Assembly (NCBI RefSeq): GCF_050589845.1
Contig: NZ_JBNGPA010000014.1
Span: 1-64,000, forward strand
From: Carboxylicivirga agarovorans
Lineage (GTDB): Bacteria; Bacteroidota; Bacteroidia; Bacteroidales; Marinilabiliaceae
Direction: 5' to 3'
DNA: 64,000 nucleotides
How positions within the stretch are numbered: the stretch's first letter is position 1; each line of letters opens with the position of its first letter. The notes under the pieces are model-generated. The model was not told the DNA's origin. It did not search any database and saw only the letters and a list, made by a program, of their open reading frames with translations. Of this stretch, positions 18,521-27,471 are shown in pieces. The translations under genes and the position numbers were made by a program.

Positions 18521-18828
18521 TTAGTCCTGTCATTTGACCGCTTAATCTAAAAGTTCGGGCATTTCGCCTAATAGCGTTGCTTACATCACAACTTTAATAG
18601 TGTTTACCCGTAGAATTTAGCCAGTGGAAGATTACAGGAAGGGCTGTGATTGTGTTGTAATTAGTAAGCCATTACTATAGATCGCAACTAAGCATGAAGA
18701 TAAGGAAAATATAATTGCATGTACTTTCCTGAAAGATATAAGTCGTGGAGACTGAAGTAGGGAGACCAGTTACATTGGGGAATGTAGCAAGGGCCGGTTG
18801 GGAGGATGCTCGCAACCGGCTTTTTTTA
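18521..18828 (+). ncRNA. Candidate structured non-coding RNA, about 300 nt
   Basis: A promoter-like pair upstream and a strong intrinsic terminator downstream bracket about 300 nt with no open frame. Inside are successive hairpins: TAGTAA/TTACTA near 18660-18680, AGGAAA/TTTCCT near 18700-18735, TACATT/AATGTA near 18772-18787, and the terminator stem. TCCTGT near 18530 can also pair with ACAGGA near 18633. I looked for signatures of tmRNA, RNase P and SRP RNA and did not find them. A 6S-like RNA is possible but not shown. The start is inferred. Confidence 0.45.
18793..18827 (+). terminator. Intrinsic terminator of the candidate ncRNA
   Basis: GCCGGTTG (18793-18800) pairs perfectly with CAACCGGC (18813-18820), followed by seven T on the plus strand only. 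The T-run overlaps the stop codon of the convergent minus-strand gene. Confidence 0.85.
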
Positions 18829-19917
18829 TAGTTCCTGAATAATGTTATTGATTGCCTGCCAGAAGCGAATATGAAAAGCCATGCTTTCCTCATCGAGGTA
18901 TTGGTTTAAATACTTGCCTTCAGCATCGGGCTCAAAGGTGTATTTTCGTGACTGAAGAAAGAATTGTGAGCGCTCGGGGTGAAACTGCACACCAAATACA
19001 TTGGGGTAATGCGCGTGAAACATAGCTTCAATTACTTTTTCATCGCTCGATGTTGCTCCAATAATAAAACCTTTCCCTAGATTCTCAACCGCCTGGTGGT
19101 GATAACTGTTGATCAAAGGACTGAGCTCCGGATCTGTTTTTGTAAGGTTGGGGAAGAAATAATCCTTAAATAGTATTCGGTGAAAATGCGAGCCAGCCAA
19201 ATTTTTATCTTCATGCTTTTTCATTTTACAGTAAAAATTCCTGTGCACCTCTTCATTATCTAAATGAGCCAGCCCTTTTGTTTCTTTACTGTCGAATAGT
19301 TCCGTAGGGATATCCTGTATAAGCGTGCCACCAGTGGCTATGTTCATTGTTTGCATGCCAAGGCAGATCCCAAATATCAGATAGTTGGAGTTGTCTTCCA
19401 GAAAGGCAGTGTGCTCAGTGTTTTGATAACCGCCTAACAGATGGTAAATAAAAGAGGCTTCAAAATAATGCCTGTAAGGATCGGTTATTTTTGTTGCAGG
19501 ATGAATATCTTCACCATAAATGCAGGGCGGGATATCGGGACCACCAAAGAAAATAATACCTTCACTTTCGTTAAAGAGGTGACGAAATGTTTCACTGTTT
19601 GCATTTTGGCAAAACAGGCTATCGGCATAAAGTGTGTCTCTTAACTCAACTAATCTTAAATTGAGGTGGGGTAAGGTATCAAGCATCGCCTCAGATTTTG
19701 AGTAATCGTATACTTCATCTTTATGATACAAACCAATAAGTTCGGTGTGCGAAATATCGATAAGCTTATTCTGATGTAAGGCTTCGATAACCTCTATGGT
19801 TGAGGTAGTTGGGTGTGCCAGTAATATGCGTTTGTTAAACTGTTGGGGCAGAGGGCTGAGTAATTGGGCACTCAGGTTAAAGGAACAAAGCAGCAGTAGC
19901 AGGATCAGGCTTCTCAT
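18826..19917 (-). CDS. Exported class I glutamine amidotransferase-like (peptidase C26) protein
   Basis: 363 residues with a signal peptide (about 1-17, ending LSA-Q). The body matches the gamma-glutamyl-gamma-aminobutyrate hydrolase (PuuD-like) branch of class I glutamine amidotransferases: an oxyanion-type FFGGPDIPP, nucleophile Cys185 in GICLGMQ, SYHHQAV, and the His313/Glu315 pair in GVQFHPE. It is therefore probably an active gamma-glutamyl hydrolase in the periplasm or outside. Export is unusual compared with cytoplasmic PuuD; the substrate is unknown. It is transcribed alone, downstream of the chemoreceptor gene's terminator. Confidence 0.85.
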   Translation of the reverse strand: MRSLILLLLLCSFNLSAQLLSPLPQQFNKRILLAHPTTSTIEVIEALHQNKLIDISHTELIGLYHKDEVYDYSKSEAMLDTLPHLNLRLVELRDTLYADSLFCQNANSETFRHLFNESEGIIFFGGPDIPPCIYGEDIHPATKITDPYRHYFEASFIYHLLGGYQNTEHTAFLEDNSNYLIFGICLGMQTMNIATGGTLIQDIPTELFDSKETKGLAHLDNEEVHRNFYCKMKKHEDKNLAGSHFHRILFKDYFFPNLTKTDPELSPLINSYHHQAVENLGKGFIIGATSSDEKVIEAMFHAHYPNVFGVQFHPERSQFFLQSRKYTFEPDAEGKYLNQYLDEESMAFHIRFWQAINNIIQEL

Positions 19918-19946
19918 AGTATAATTGTTTTGAGCTTCTAAAATAC

Positions 19947-19986
19947 AAAAAAAAGCGACTGTCAGGCATTGGTGTGACAGTCGCTT
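19947..19986 (-). terminator. Intrinsic terminator of the chemoreceptor gene
   Basis: AAGCGACTGTCA (19953-19964) pairs perfectly with TGACAGTCGCTT (19975-19986). On the minus strand it is followed by a T-run (19947-19952). Confidence 0.9.
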
Positions 19987-20035
19987 GTACCATATTAAAT
20001 GGTGTCGAAGTTATATATTGATTGGGATTTACAGC

Positions 20036-22072
20036 TTAGATCGATTCATACTCATCATTTATTGATCGTGTCTGATCTGCAATGTCGATCTTTATTCCAT
20101 TTTCTATTGTCTCTGCCATGTTGTTGTCAACAGGCTTTGGAGTAAAAGTTTTACTTGTTGATGACGTTTCTGCTACATCCTTGATCCTGAAGAAGGAAAC
20201 AGTTTCTTTCATTTGTGCAGCTTGCGAGGATAGCTCCTCTGCTGTTGATGCCAATTCTTCTGAAGAGGCTGCATTTTCCTGGGTGATATTGGCCAGTTGC
20301 TGCACACCTGTGTTAATTTGGTTGACTCCGGCACTTTGCTCTTTACTTGAAATATTTATCTCCTCAACCAGCTGGGTGGTTTTTTGAATTTCCGGCACCA
20401 GGGTCTTTAGCATTCTGCCTGATTTTTCTGCGATTTCAACACTTGTGGCTGCCAGTTCCGTTATTTCACGTGCAGCTCGTTGTGTTTGTTCAGCCAGCTT
20501 TCGTACCTCACTGGCAACAACAGCAAAGCCTTTCCCGTTCTCACCTGCCCTGGCAGCTTCTACCGCTGCATTAATGGCCAGTAAATCAGTTTTGTGAGAG
20601 ATGTCGTTAATGATAAAGATCTTTTCAGCGATCTGTTTAATTGCTTTGTTCGATTCCTCTACAGCCACCTGGCCTTCATTCATTTCCAATGCCGTTTTAT
20701 TGGCAATTTGTTCTGTACGTTTGGCATTATCGGCGTTTTGTGAAATGCTGCTTGTCATTTCTTCAATGGATGACGATATTTCTTCACTGGAAGCGGCTTG
20801 CTCAGTTGACCCGGCAGATAATTGTTCCGATGAAGTGCTCAATTGATTACTTACCGTAGCAAAACTGTCAGAAGCCATCGTTATTTCTTCGATAATGATT
20901 TTTAGTCGGTTAACCATCTGGATAAGTGCCTCATCAAGTTCTCCTTCAAAGTCATTTTTATTCATTGAATTAAGAACAAGCAGGTTACCTTTTGACACTT
21001 CAGTTGCAACCGTTACACTTTTGCGAAGCTTATTGATCATCAGTTGCACATCTGTTAGTAAAACGCCGATTTCATCCTGGTTCTTAATCTCAACGTTTTT
21101 AGAAAAATCACCATGAGCAACTGCATTTACCGCCGTTTGGGCAGAGCGCAGACCATTTTGAATGCTTGAAAGGGTAAGCATCAGCAAGGCTATGGTTATC
21201 ATTAAAAACAGAACGATGAGGATTATGATGTTTCGAATAGTAGCATTGATTGAATTTTCACTCTCATTTTCAATGGCCGCTACAATTTCTTCAATCTCAG
21301 GTTCTGTTTTATGAATGGTGGCTCTCAATTGCCCTTTAATACCTTCCTTTTCACTTAAGCCAATTCTTTCATCAATACTGATAATGTTATTAAAAGCCTG
21401 CTGATAGTTCTTCAGTCGCATAATCAGTATATCCTTCTTACTGTCGGTAAGTTGTCTGCTGTTCTTTATTTGTTGAACGAACGAATTAACAGCATCGTTT
21501 AGCTTTTTTTGGTACGAAATATCTTTTCTCAGCAGGTAATCCTTTTCATGTTTACGAAGCAATAACTGCTGGGCTGCAATGAAATTGGCATCATTATAGT
21601 TTTCTTCCAGGGCCTTGACTGCCATTCGCATTTCGCCAATACGACCATAGTCTTTTAAGCCTCTGTCGGTCAAAAGTTGAACTAAACTGCCAAAGTGCTT
21701 CTCGTATTCCTCAAAATCAGCCTTCAGAACTTCAAGGTTACTGACAAGGTTATACTTTTCAATATAACTGCTGGCAAGTAATACCTCCAGTGTTTTAAGG
21801 TTGCTCATTTTTACTTCTTTGAAAGTAGTGAGGTATTTACTTTGCTCAGTTTCAAAATAATCGTAGTTGACTAACTCTCTCAGCATAAAATCTTTTTCGG
21901 CTTTACGCATCATTAGCATGTTGGTGTGCACCTGGTTGGCCATAGCCAGGTGATCGTGTAGTTTATCTACTCTTTTAAACGACAGGTATGTCATGGTGCC
22001 AATAATCAAAAGCACCAAGGCAATAGCGACAATAAGCCCTGTGAGCTTTTGTCTGATTGTAATTTTTCCCAT
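20036..22072 (-). CDS. Methyl-accepting chemotaxis protein with helical bimodular-type sensor
   Basis: A 678-residue inner-membrane chemoreceptor. Membrane spans lie at about 10-32 and 280-303; the 250-residue periplasmic sensor between them is all helical. It carries two related motifs, RKAEKDFMLR (56-65) and RKHEKDYLLR (173-182), as seen in helical bimodular (HBM) sensors. A HAMP region follows (about 303-355), then the long signalling coiled coil with the conserved hairpin tip around 493-529 (NAAVEAARAGENGKGFAVVA). It should control a CheA/CheW array. No che gene or motility gene is in the window. The ligand is unknown; HBM sensors in other phyla bind organic acids. Confidence 0.92.
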   Translation of the reverse strand: MGKITIRQKLTGLIVAIALVLLIIGTMTYLSFKRVDKLHDHLAMANQVHTNMLMMRKAEKDFMLRELVNYDYFETEQSKYLTTFKEVKMSNLKTLEVLLASSYIEKYNLVSNLEVLKADFEEYEKHFGSLVQLLTDRGLKDYGRIGEMRMAVKALEENYNDANFIAAQQLLLRKHEKDYLLRKDISYQKKLNDAVNSFVQQIKNSRQLTDSKKDILIMRLKNYQQAFNNIISIDERIGLSEKEGIKGQLRATIHKTEPEIEEIVAAIENESENSINATIRNIIILIVLFLMITIALLMLTLSSIQNGLRSAQTAVNAVAHGDFSKNVEIKNQDEIGVLLTDVQLMINKLRKSVTVATEVSKGNLLVLNSMNKNDFEGELDEALIQMVNRLKIIIEEITMASDSFATVSNQLSTSSEQLSAGSTEQAASSEEISSSIEEMTSSISQNADNAKRTEQIANKTALEMNEGQVAVEESNKAIKQIAEKIFIINDISHKTDLLAINAAVEAARAGENGKGFAVVASEVRKLAEQTQRAAREITELAATSVEIAEKSGRMLKTLVPEIQKTTQLVEEINISSKEQSAGVNQINTGVQQLANITQENAASSEELASTAEELSSQAAQMKETVSFFRIKDVAETSSTSKTFTPKPVDNNMAETIENGIKIDIADQTRSINDEYESI

Positions 22073-22474
22073 TATTCAAGTTATTTTCAGGCTATGCCTG
22101 ATGAATTCCCAATATGATGTACTGTTTTTTAACGGATTATTGCAGTGGCGGTTTCATCTTTTTTGCCTTTGTTAAGTGTGATCTCAGATACAATAAAAGA
22201 CATTTAGGTCTCTAATGTACGGTAGTGGTGAAAAACAAGAGAATGAGTGAGCAATGTTAAATTTTGTTCTTTAACAGTTTGAATGATATATGCATGATAC
22301 GTGTCACTATTGGCATTACCTCAGGGATTTGTCAAATGGAACGGATGCGTGTATTAGAGACGTTTTTGATAGAATATAAGTGTGACTCAAAACAAAAGGC
22401 GAAGCTGTCGGTTATTTACATTAAGAATTAAAACAATACTCTTATTTTTTCGCTAATTAAAATCTATTTACCCT
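22073..22474. other. Divergent intergenic region, MCP/sucD
   Basis: About 400 bp between the divergent chemoreceptor and sucD starts. No gene, repeat or convincing TAnnTTTG box was found. Confidence 0.5.
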
Positions 22475-23359
22475 ATGAGCGTATTAGTAAATAAAGACTC
22501 TAAAGTTATCATACAAGGATTTACCGGCAGTGAAGGAACCTTTCACGCCACCCAAATGATAGAATACGGAACCAATGTTGTTGGAGGAGTAACGCCTGGA
22601 AAAGGAGGTACCCAACATCTTAATCTACCTGTTTTTAATACTGTAGCAGAAGCTGTTACAAAGGTAGGAGCCGATGTGGCCGCCATATTTGTTCCGCCTC
22701 CGTTTGCTGCTGATGCTATTATGGAAGCTGCCGATGCGGGTGTAGAGGTAATTGTAACCATCACTGAAGGTATACCTACGGCCGATATGGTTAAGGTAAA
22801 GGATTATATAACGGGTCGTGATGTGCGATTGGTTGGCCCTAATTGTCCTGGTGTTATCACGGCTGATGAATGTAAGGTTGGCATTATGCCCGGCTTTGTA
22901 TTCAAGAAAGGTAGGGTTGGAGTTGTTTCAAAATCGGGAACCTTAACCTACGAAGCAGCTGATCAGATCGTCAAAGCCGGATTGGGAATTTCAACGGCAA
23001 TTGGAATTGGGGGAGATCCGATAATTGGAACAACCACCAAAGAAGCTGTTGAGTTATTCATGAACGATGATGAAACAGATGCTGTCATAATGATTGGTGA
23101 GATCGGTGGTACAATGGAGGCAGATGCGGCTCGCTGGATAAAAGAGAACGGTACCAAGCCTGTTGTTGGTTTTATTGCCGGACAAACAGCTCCTAAAGGA
23201 CGTCGAATGGGGCATGCGGGTGCTATTATTGGTGGTAAAGATGATACTGCTGCCGCTAAAATGGCTATTATGCGTGAATGTGGTATTCATGTTGTTGACT
23301 CACCTGCCGATTTAGGGGTGATGGTTAAGCGAGCACTTGAAAGTGTTGCCAGTGTTTAA
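22475..23359 (+). CDS. sucD: Succinate-CoA ligase (ADP-forming) alpha subunit
   Basis: TCA-cycle substrate-level phosphorylation enzyme: succinyl-CoA plus ADP and phosphate to succinate plus ATP. The 294-residue alpha subunit has the CoA-binding Rossmann domain (IIQGFTGSEGTFHATQM, GGVTPGKGG) and the ligase domain with phospho-acceptor His248 in GRRMGHAGAII. No sucC lies beside it in this window, whereas the two are usually adjacent; a beta subunit elsewhere is expected. It ends in a strong terminator and is monocistronic. Confidence 0.96.
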   Translation: MSVLVNKDSKVIIQGFTGSEGTFHATQMIEYGTNVVGGVTPGKGGTQHLNLPVFNTVAEAVTKVGADVAAIFVPPPFAADAIMEAADAGVEVIVTITEGIPTADMVKVKDYITGRDVRLVGPNCPGVITADECKVGIMPGFVFKKGRVGVVSKSGTLTYEAADQIVKAGLGISTAIGIGGDPIIGTTTKEAVELFMNDDETDAVIMIGEIGGTMEADAARWIKENGTKPVVGFIAGQTAPKGRRMGHAGAIIGGKDDTAAAKMAIMRECGIHVVDSPADLGVMVKRALESVASV

Positions 23360-23426
23360 AGAAGCGCAATAAATAGATATGAGTCATTTAAGCTTTAAAT
23401 ATTGATTGGTATTTTAATTGGAATGG

Positions 23427-23459
23427 ACAGGCTATCCGTGTTGGATAGCCTGTTTTTTT
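23427..23459 (+). terminator. Intrinsic terminator of sucD
   Basis: ACAGGCTATCC (23427-23437) pairs perfectly with GGATAGCCTGT (23443-23453), followed by a T-run. Confidence 0.92.
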
Positions 23460-23670
23460 ATCCTGGTAAACTTTCATTCTATTAATAGATTGTATTTATC
23501 CAGCTCTGCATATAAATGTAGGAGTTATCTTTATCAAGATTATGCCTGCCTGCACGATAAAAACTAAATTTCGTAACACGGTTACAGATATTAATCTTAA
23601 TACTTCACCTTATTTTATCGTAAAGTATTGCACTTCGCTTGCTATAGCCTTCGGGTTTGTAGTGACCCTG

Positions 23671-23760
23671 CTTCGGTATTTGTTCGGCAGTTCTTCGGTA
23701 ATCCTTCGGTAATTGTTCGCTTACGCGCGTAGCCGAACAATTACCGAAGAAATACCGAAG
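23671..23760. repeat. Nested inverted repeat with CTTCGGTA iterations
   Basis: Inner arms at 23704-23719 and 23734-23749 are perfect 16-bp reverse complements around a 14-base loop that itself contains TACGCGCGTA. Outer arms CTTCGGTATT (23671-23680) and AATACCGAAG (23751-23760) are also perfect. CTTCGGTA occurs as a direct repeat at 23671, 23693 and 23704. It could form a cruciform or a long RNA hairpin. Confidence 0.8.
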
Positions 23761-23954
23761 AAGACCCGTTTATGGCCCGAAAATGCCTCGAAATAGGGTC
23801 AGATGAGCTCAAAAATGGCTTGTTTAGCTTCATTTTTGGGGAATTTCATGCAAAATACCCTGTTATTCTAACGTTTGCTTGTTAATGTTTTGGTGCTAAA
23901 AGGTATGTTTTTTAGCTTAAGTAGTTTATATTGAGTGATGTGTGGTTTTTGTCA

Positions 23955-23978
23955 AATTACAATGCATGCATTGTAATT
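23955..23978. promoter_or_regulatory. 24-bp perfect palindrome
   Basis: The 12 bases AATTACAATGCA are followed at once by their exact reverse complement. GTCA and TGAC flank it, with one extra base on the left side. It looks like an operator for a dimeric regulator, but no promoter or certain gene is tied to it. It lies 69 bp before the small frame at 24047. Confidence 0.4.
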
Positions 23979-24046
23979 GACCTGGTCTTCCAGAGTTTAT
24001 ATGTTTGCATAAAACATTAAGTTCAAATCCAAACAATGCAATCATC

Positions 24047-24223
24047 ATGAAAATCAATCACCAGTTTTTCAACAACAGATTTCCTGTTCCTGATTTCGAC
24101 AATCAGGCTTTAGTTCGCCAAGCACTGCATGGTGTTAACGGGTACAGGGTTTCCAACTTCTTAATTGTTGCCCCGTACTCCCCTCTGTTTGATAGTATTC
24201 AAATACCTGGTCTTGTCAGATGA
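24047..24223 (+). CDS. Doubtful small protein, 58 residues
   Basis: An ATG-started frame with codon use similar to its neighbours (MKINHQFFNNRFPVPDFDNQ at the N-terminus). No recognised family, no signal peptide, no clear ribosome site. It could be a small gene controlled by the palindrome upstream, a fragment, or chance. Confidence 0.2.
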   Translation: MKINHQFFNNRFPVPDFDNQALVRQALHGVNGYRVSNFLIVAPYSPLFDSIQIPGLVR

Positions 24224-24250
24224 ATGCATGGATTAATGTTCTGTTACAAA

Positions 24251-26128
24251 CTAGTTTCGTCCAACCTTAAAATATTCAACCTGTCGTTGCAGTTCATTGG
24301 CAAAAGCGTTTAGTTCATCAGCACTTTGCGCTAGAGTATCAGCCAGCGATGCATTCTTTTGAGTACCATTATTCAACTGTTGAAGTGCACTTGAAATTTG
24401 CTGGATACCCATATTTTGCTCGATGCTGGCAGAGGATATTTCGTCAACAAGTGAGGAGGTTTTCTCTATTTCCGGCACCAGGTCTTCCATATCATTGCCC
24501 GCACGCTCTGAAATCATTAAAGCCCTGCGTGATAGTTTTTCTATGTCAGAAGCTGCATTCTGACTTCTTTCAGCCAGTTTTTTTACTTCTGCAGCAACAA
24601 CCGAGAAGCCTCGTCCAGCCTCGCCTGCACGGGCAGCTTCAACAGCAGCGTTCAGTGACAGTATATTTGTTTGAGAGGCAATATCCTGAATAATGGAAAT
24701 GCGTTCGGCGACTGAGCCCATGGCTTCGCGCATCCTTTGGGTTGATTGGTTACTGTTCTTGACGCTTTCCAGTGCTGAATGAGACAACTGGGCTGTTGTT
24801 TTAGCATTTTCTGTATTCTGTTCGATGTTAGCCGTCATCTCTTCTATTGCAGATGATACTTCTTCTGATGATGATGCCATTGAGGTAGCTGCATCTGACA
24901 AAGAGCTTGAATCCTGCTCAAGTTTATCGGAAGCATTTTGTATCAGACCTGAATTTTCACGGATCATGTTAACCACCACAGTCAGTTTTTCCTGCATATC
25001 CAATAATGAATTATTGAGTACATCCAGTTCATCATCTTCCTTTTTATATGACATTTCACCGGTTAGATCTCCTGCTGAAATGTTGGAAGTAATTTTGGTA
25101 GAAAGGATGATAGGATTCGTGATTTTTCCTGAAACAATATAGATTAGGATGGCTATGATAATAATGGCTGAGGCACCAATGATCAGCATGATCAAAAGGA
25201 TCCAGTTGGCTTCTGCTGTTAAAGTCTTTTTAGGTGTTTGAATAAGCACGTACCATGGGCTGGTGCTTTTACCAGCGAATATGGGGGAGATAGTAAATAC
25301 ATAATTCATCTCGTCGTATTCATCCTCAAACATCAATGCCCCCTTATTGGCAGCTATCAGCTTTTCTGAGCTGATTGTGGTGAATGTTTCACTTATTGGT
25401 TTACCAAGTAAATTGATATCATCACTTCCTAAAATAACGCCCTTGTTTGAAATTAACCAGGACTTTGAAGATTCGAATGGTTTGATATTGGCCACATAGT
25501 CGGGAAAAGCTTTAAGTGACATGTCAATACCAACCACACCAATGGCTGTTGAATTGTCGGTCATTGGAACAATCAGGGTTGTCTCAAGTACCTTGTCATT
25601 TTCATTGTCACCGTATTGGTACCAATACGGTTCAACCAGTGTTTCTTCTTTGCTTTCTAATATATCGTAATAAGGAGAAGGTTTAATGCCGTCAACGTCG
25701 CGAATGATATCTTTTTGTTTCAGGTCGCCTTCTTCACGAGAGAGTGTCGAAGTTAGACGGCCAGGTTTATCACCCCAGTCAGGATCAATGACCTCGTACT
25801 GGAAACAGTTCCAGACAGCCAGGTACGATGATTCTTGTTCAGCAACTTTTTCCATTGAGGCATTAAAAAGTGGTGCCATCATGTTCCAATCGGCTTTATA
25901 GCTTGATTGAAATGTTAGGGCAAGTGCCCTTGCTACACCCATGTGTGACGACAATTGCGTGTTAATTTCTTCAGCTGCTTTCTGGGTTTCTTCAGTCAGT
26001 ACATGTTTGTTGGCTTCAATAAACGAACGCCGGATAACTATTAATGACACTGTCAGAAAGATGCAAAAAACGGCACCAACAGTGAGGATAGTAAAGCTAG
26101 CCAGCTTTTTCTTAAGAGTGAACTTCAT
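24251..26128 (-). CDS. Methyl-accepting chemotaxis protein with dCache-type sensor
   Basis: A 625-residue chemoreceptor. The first membrane span is at about 12-32. A double-Cache periplasmic domain follows (about 40-300; SSYLAVW, SPYYDILESKEETLVEPYW and IGVVGIDMSLKAF are typical strands), then the second span (about 309-333), HAMP (about 334-387) and the signalling domain with tip NAAVEAARAGEAGRGFSVVAAEVKKLAE. dCache sensors bind amino acids, organic acids and other small solutes. No CheB/CheR pentapeptide tail is present. A TATTTTTG -7 box lies on the minus strand at 26168-26175. It is separate from the HBM-type receptor, with sucD between them. Confidence 0.93.
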   Translation of the reverse strand: MKFTLKKKLASFTILTVGAVFCIFLTVSLIVIRRSFIEANKHVLTEETQKAAEEINTQLSSHMGVARALALTFQSSYKADWNMMAPLFNASMEKVAEQESSYLAVWNCFQYEVIDPDWGDKPGRLTSTLSREEGDLKQKDIIRDVDGIKPSPYYDILESKEETLVEPYWYQYGDNENDKVLETTLIVPMTDNSTAIGVVGIDMSLKAFPDYVANIKPFESSKSWLISNKGVILGSDDINLLGKPISETFTTISSEKLIAANKGALMFEDEYDEMNYVFTISPIFAGKSTSPWYVLIQTPKKTLTAEANWILLIMLIIGASAIIIIAILIYIVSGKITNPIILSTKITSNISAGDLTGEMSYKKEDDELDVLNNSLLDMQEKLTVVVNMIRENSGLIQNASDKLEQDSSSLSDAATSMASSSEEVSSAIEEMTANIEQNTENAKTTAQLSHSALESVKNSNQSTQRMREAMGSVAERISIIQDIASQTNILSLNAAVEAARAGEAGRGFSVVAAEVKKLAERSQNAASDIEKLSRRALMISERAGNDMEDLVPEIEKTSSLVDEISSASIEQNMGIQQISSALQQLNNGTQKNASLADTLAQSADELNAFANELQRQVEYFKVGRN

Positions 26129-26559
26129 TCTCGTTTAGGTATTATGTTGTAGATTCCGAATTCTATACAAAAATATAATTCCGTACATATTATCGTTAAA
26201 TAAATTGATGAAAAGCAACTATTAAGTGATAGATGTATTGCCTTTGATAAATTAATACCAGATAATTTTAAAGTCATCATGTCGTAATTAACAGTTAAAG
26301 AATGGTCAAGTCAGTTGTTTTAAGGTGTAAGTTTGTTTAGTCCATTGTTTCAGACATCCGTCTCCATTGTGTTTGGAGCGTAAATGTGCATTTCAACAAA
26401 AAAAATAGCGAAAAGCTAAGAATTGTTCTATTTTTGTCGGGTTAAGTTTGAAACAGATAGTTGAGGAGTGGCTTAACTATAAATTTAACGCACTATTTTT
26501 TTGTAATGATGAGCAGGTCATTGAAAACAAGGCTCGTCAAAACTTATAAATAAAACAAT
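26129..26559. other. Divergent intergenic region, MCP/fabG
   Basis: About 430 bp without a gene. Candidate -7 boxes are TATTTTTG on the minus strand (26168-26175, for the chemoreceptor) and TATTTTTG on the plus strand (26429-26436, for fabG). Neither has a convincing -33 element. Confidence 0.45.
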
Positions 26560-27306
26560 ATGAAGTTACTAGAAGGAAAAACAGCCATTGTAACTGGTGC
26601 TGCACGAGGCATTGGTAAGGCTATTGCTATTCGTTTTGCACAGGAAGGTTGTAATGTTGCATTTACTGACTTAGTAATTAACGAGGCAGCAGAAGAAACT
26701 CAAAAAGAACTTGAAGCATTTGGTGTAAAAGCTAAGGGATATGCTTCTGATGCCAGTAATTTTGAAGACACGCAAAAAGTAGTAGCTGAAATCGCTAAAG
26801 ATTTTGACTCTATCGATATTTTGATCAACAACGCCGGTATCACAAAAGATACTTTGTTGATGCGTATGACTGAAGATCAGTGGGACGCTGTTATCAATGT
26901 GAACTTAAAATCAGTGTTTAACTTCACTAAAGCTGTTCAGCCAACCATGTTGCGTCAGCGTTCAGGCTCTATCGTTAACATGAGCTCTGTGGTAGGTGTA
27001 AGTGGTAATGCTGGTCAGGCAAACTACTCAGCTTCAAAAGCTGGAATGATTGGATTTACCAAGTCAATTGCTAAGGAATTAGGATCACGTGGTATTCGCT
27101 CCAATGCAATTGCTCCAGGTTTTATCATCACTGAAATGACTGGTAAATTGCCAGAGGATGTAAAGAAAGACTGGGAACAAAAAATTCCTTTGAAACGCGG
27201 TGGTACACCAGAAGATGTGGCTAATATCTGTGTATTCTTAGGTTCTGATTTGTCTGCTTATGTTAGTGGTCAGACTATCCATGTTTGTGGTGGTATGAAT
27301 ATGTAA
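26560..27306 (+). CDS. fabG: 3-oxoacyl-[acyl-carrier-protein] reductase
   Basis: NADPH-dependent reduction of 3-oxoacyl-ACP in fatty acid elongation. A classical short-chain dehydrogenase of 248 residues: cofactor motif TGAARGIG (12-19), NNAG (90-93), and the Ser-Tyr-Lys catalytic set at Ser143, Tyr156 and Lys160 (YSASK). The sequence is the canonical FabG type, including VNLKSVFN and the SGQTIHVCGGMNM C-terminus. It lies alone, not in a fab cluster, and is ended by a terminator. Confidence 0.94.
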   Translation: MKLLEGKTAIVTGAARGIGKAIAIRFAQEGCNVAFTDLVINEAAEETQKELEAFGVKAKGYASDASNFEDTQKVVAEIAKDFDSIDILINNAGITKDTLLMRMTEDQWDAVINVNLKSVFNFTKAVQPTMLRQRSGSIVNMSSVVGVSGNAGQANYSASKAGMIGFTKSIAKELGSRGIRSNAIAPGFIITEMTGKLPEDVKKDWEQKIPLKRGGTPEDVANICVFLGSDLSAYVSGQTIHVCGGMNM

Positions 27307-27328
27307 GAGTTTCAAATTATATTGACAG

Positions 27329-27357
27329 AAGGGTGGTTTTTTAACCACCCTTTTTTA
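27329..27357 (+). terminator. Intrinsic terminator of fabG
   Basis: AAGGGTGGTT (27329-27338) pairs with AACCACCCTT (27343-27352), followed by a T-run. Confidence 0.9.
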
Positions 27358-27471
27358 TTTTTATAGAAAATTACATTTGGCACTAAATTTGTTAACAGAA
27401 GTTAAGCTTCCGGGCATTTTTATTTAATAAAGATGTTATGAAGTTCTTGAACCGAACACTCTAAAATTCAT

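Larger units (their letters stand above)
23360..24250. other. Long intergenic region with inverted repeats
   Basis: About 890 bp between sucD and the convergent chemoreceptor gene. It holds the sucD terminator, a nested inverted repeat (23671-23760), a 24-bp perfect palindrome (23955-23978) and a doubtful small open frame (24047-24223). Nothing else is recognisable. Confidence 0.6.

Noticed and set aside
18521..18828. tmRNA, RNase P RNA or SRP RNA at this locus
   Set aside because: No tag-coding and tRNA-like ends, no P4-type core, and no SRP Alu or S-domain signature were seen.
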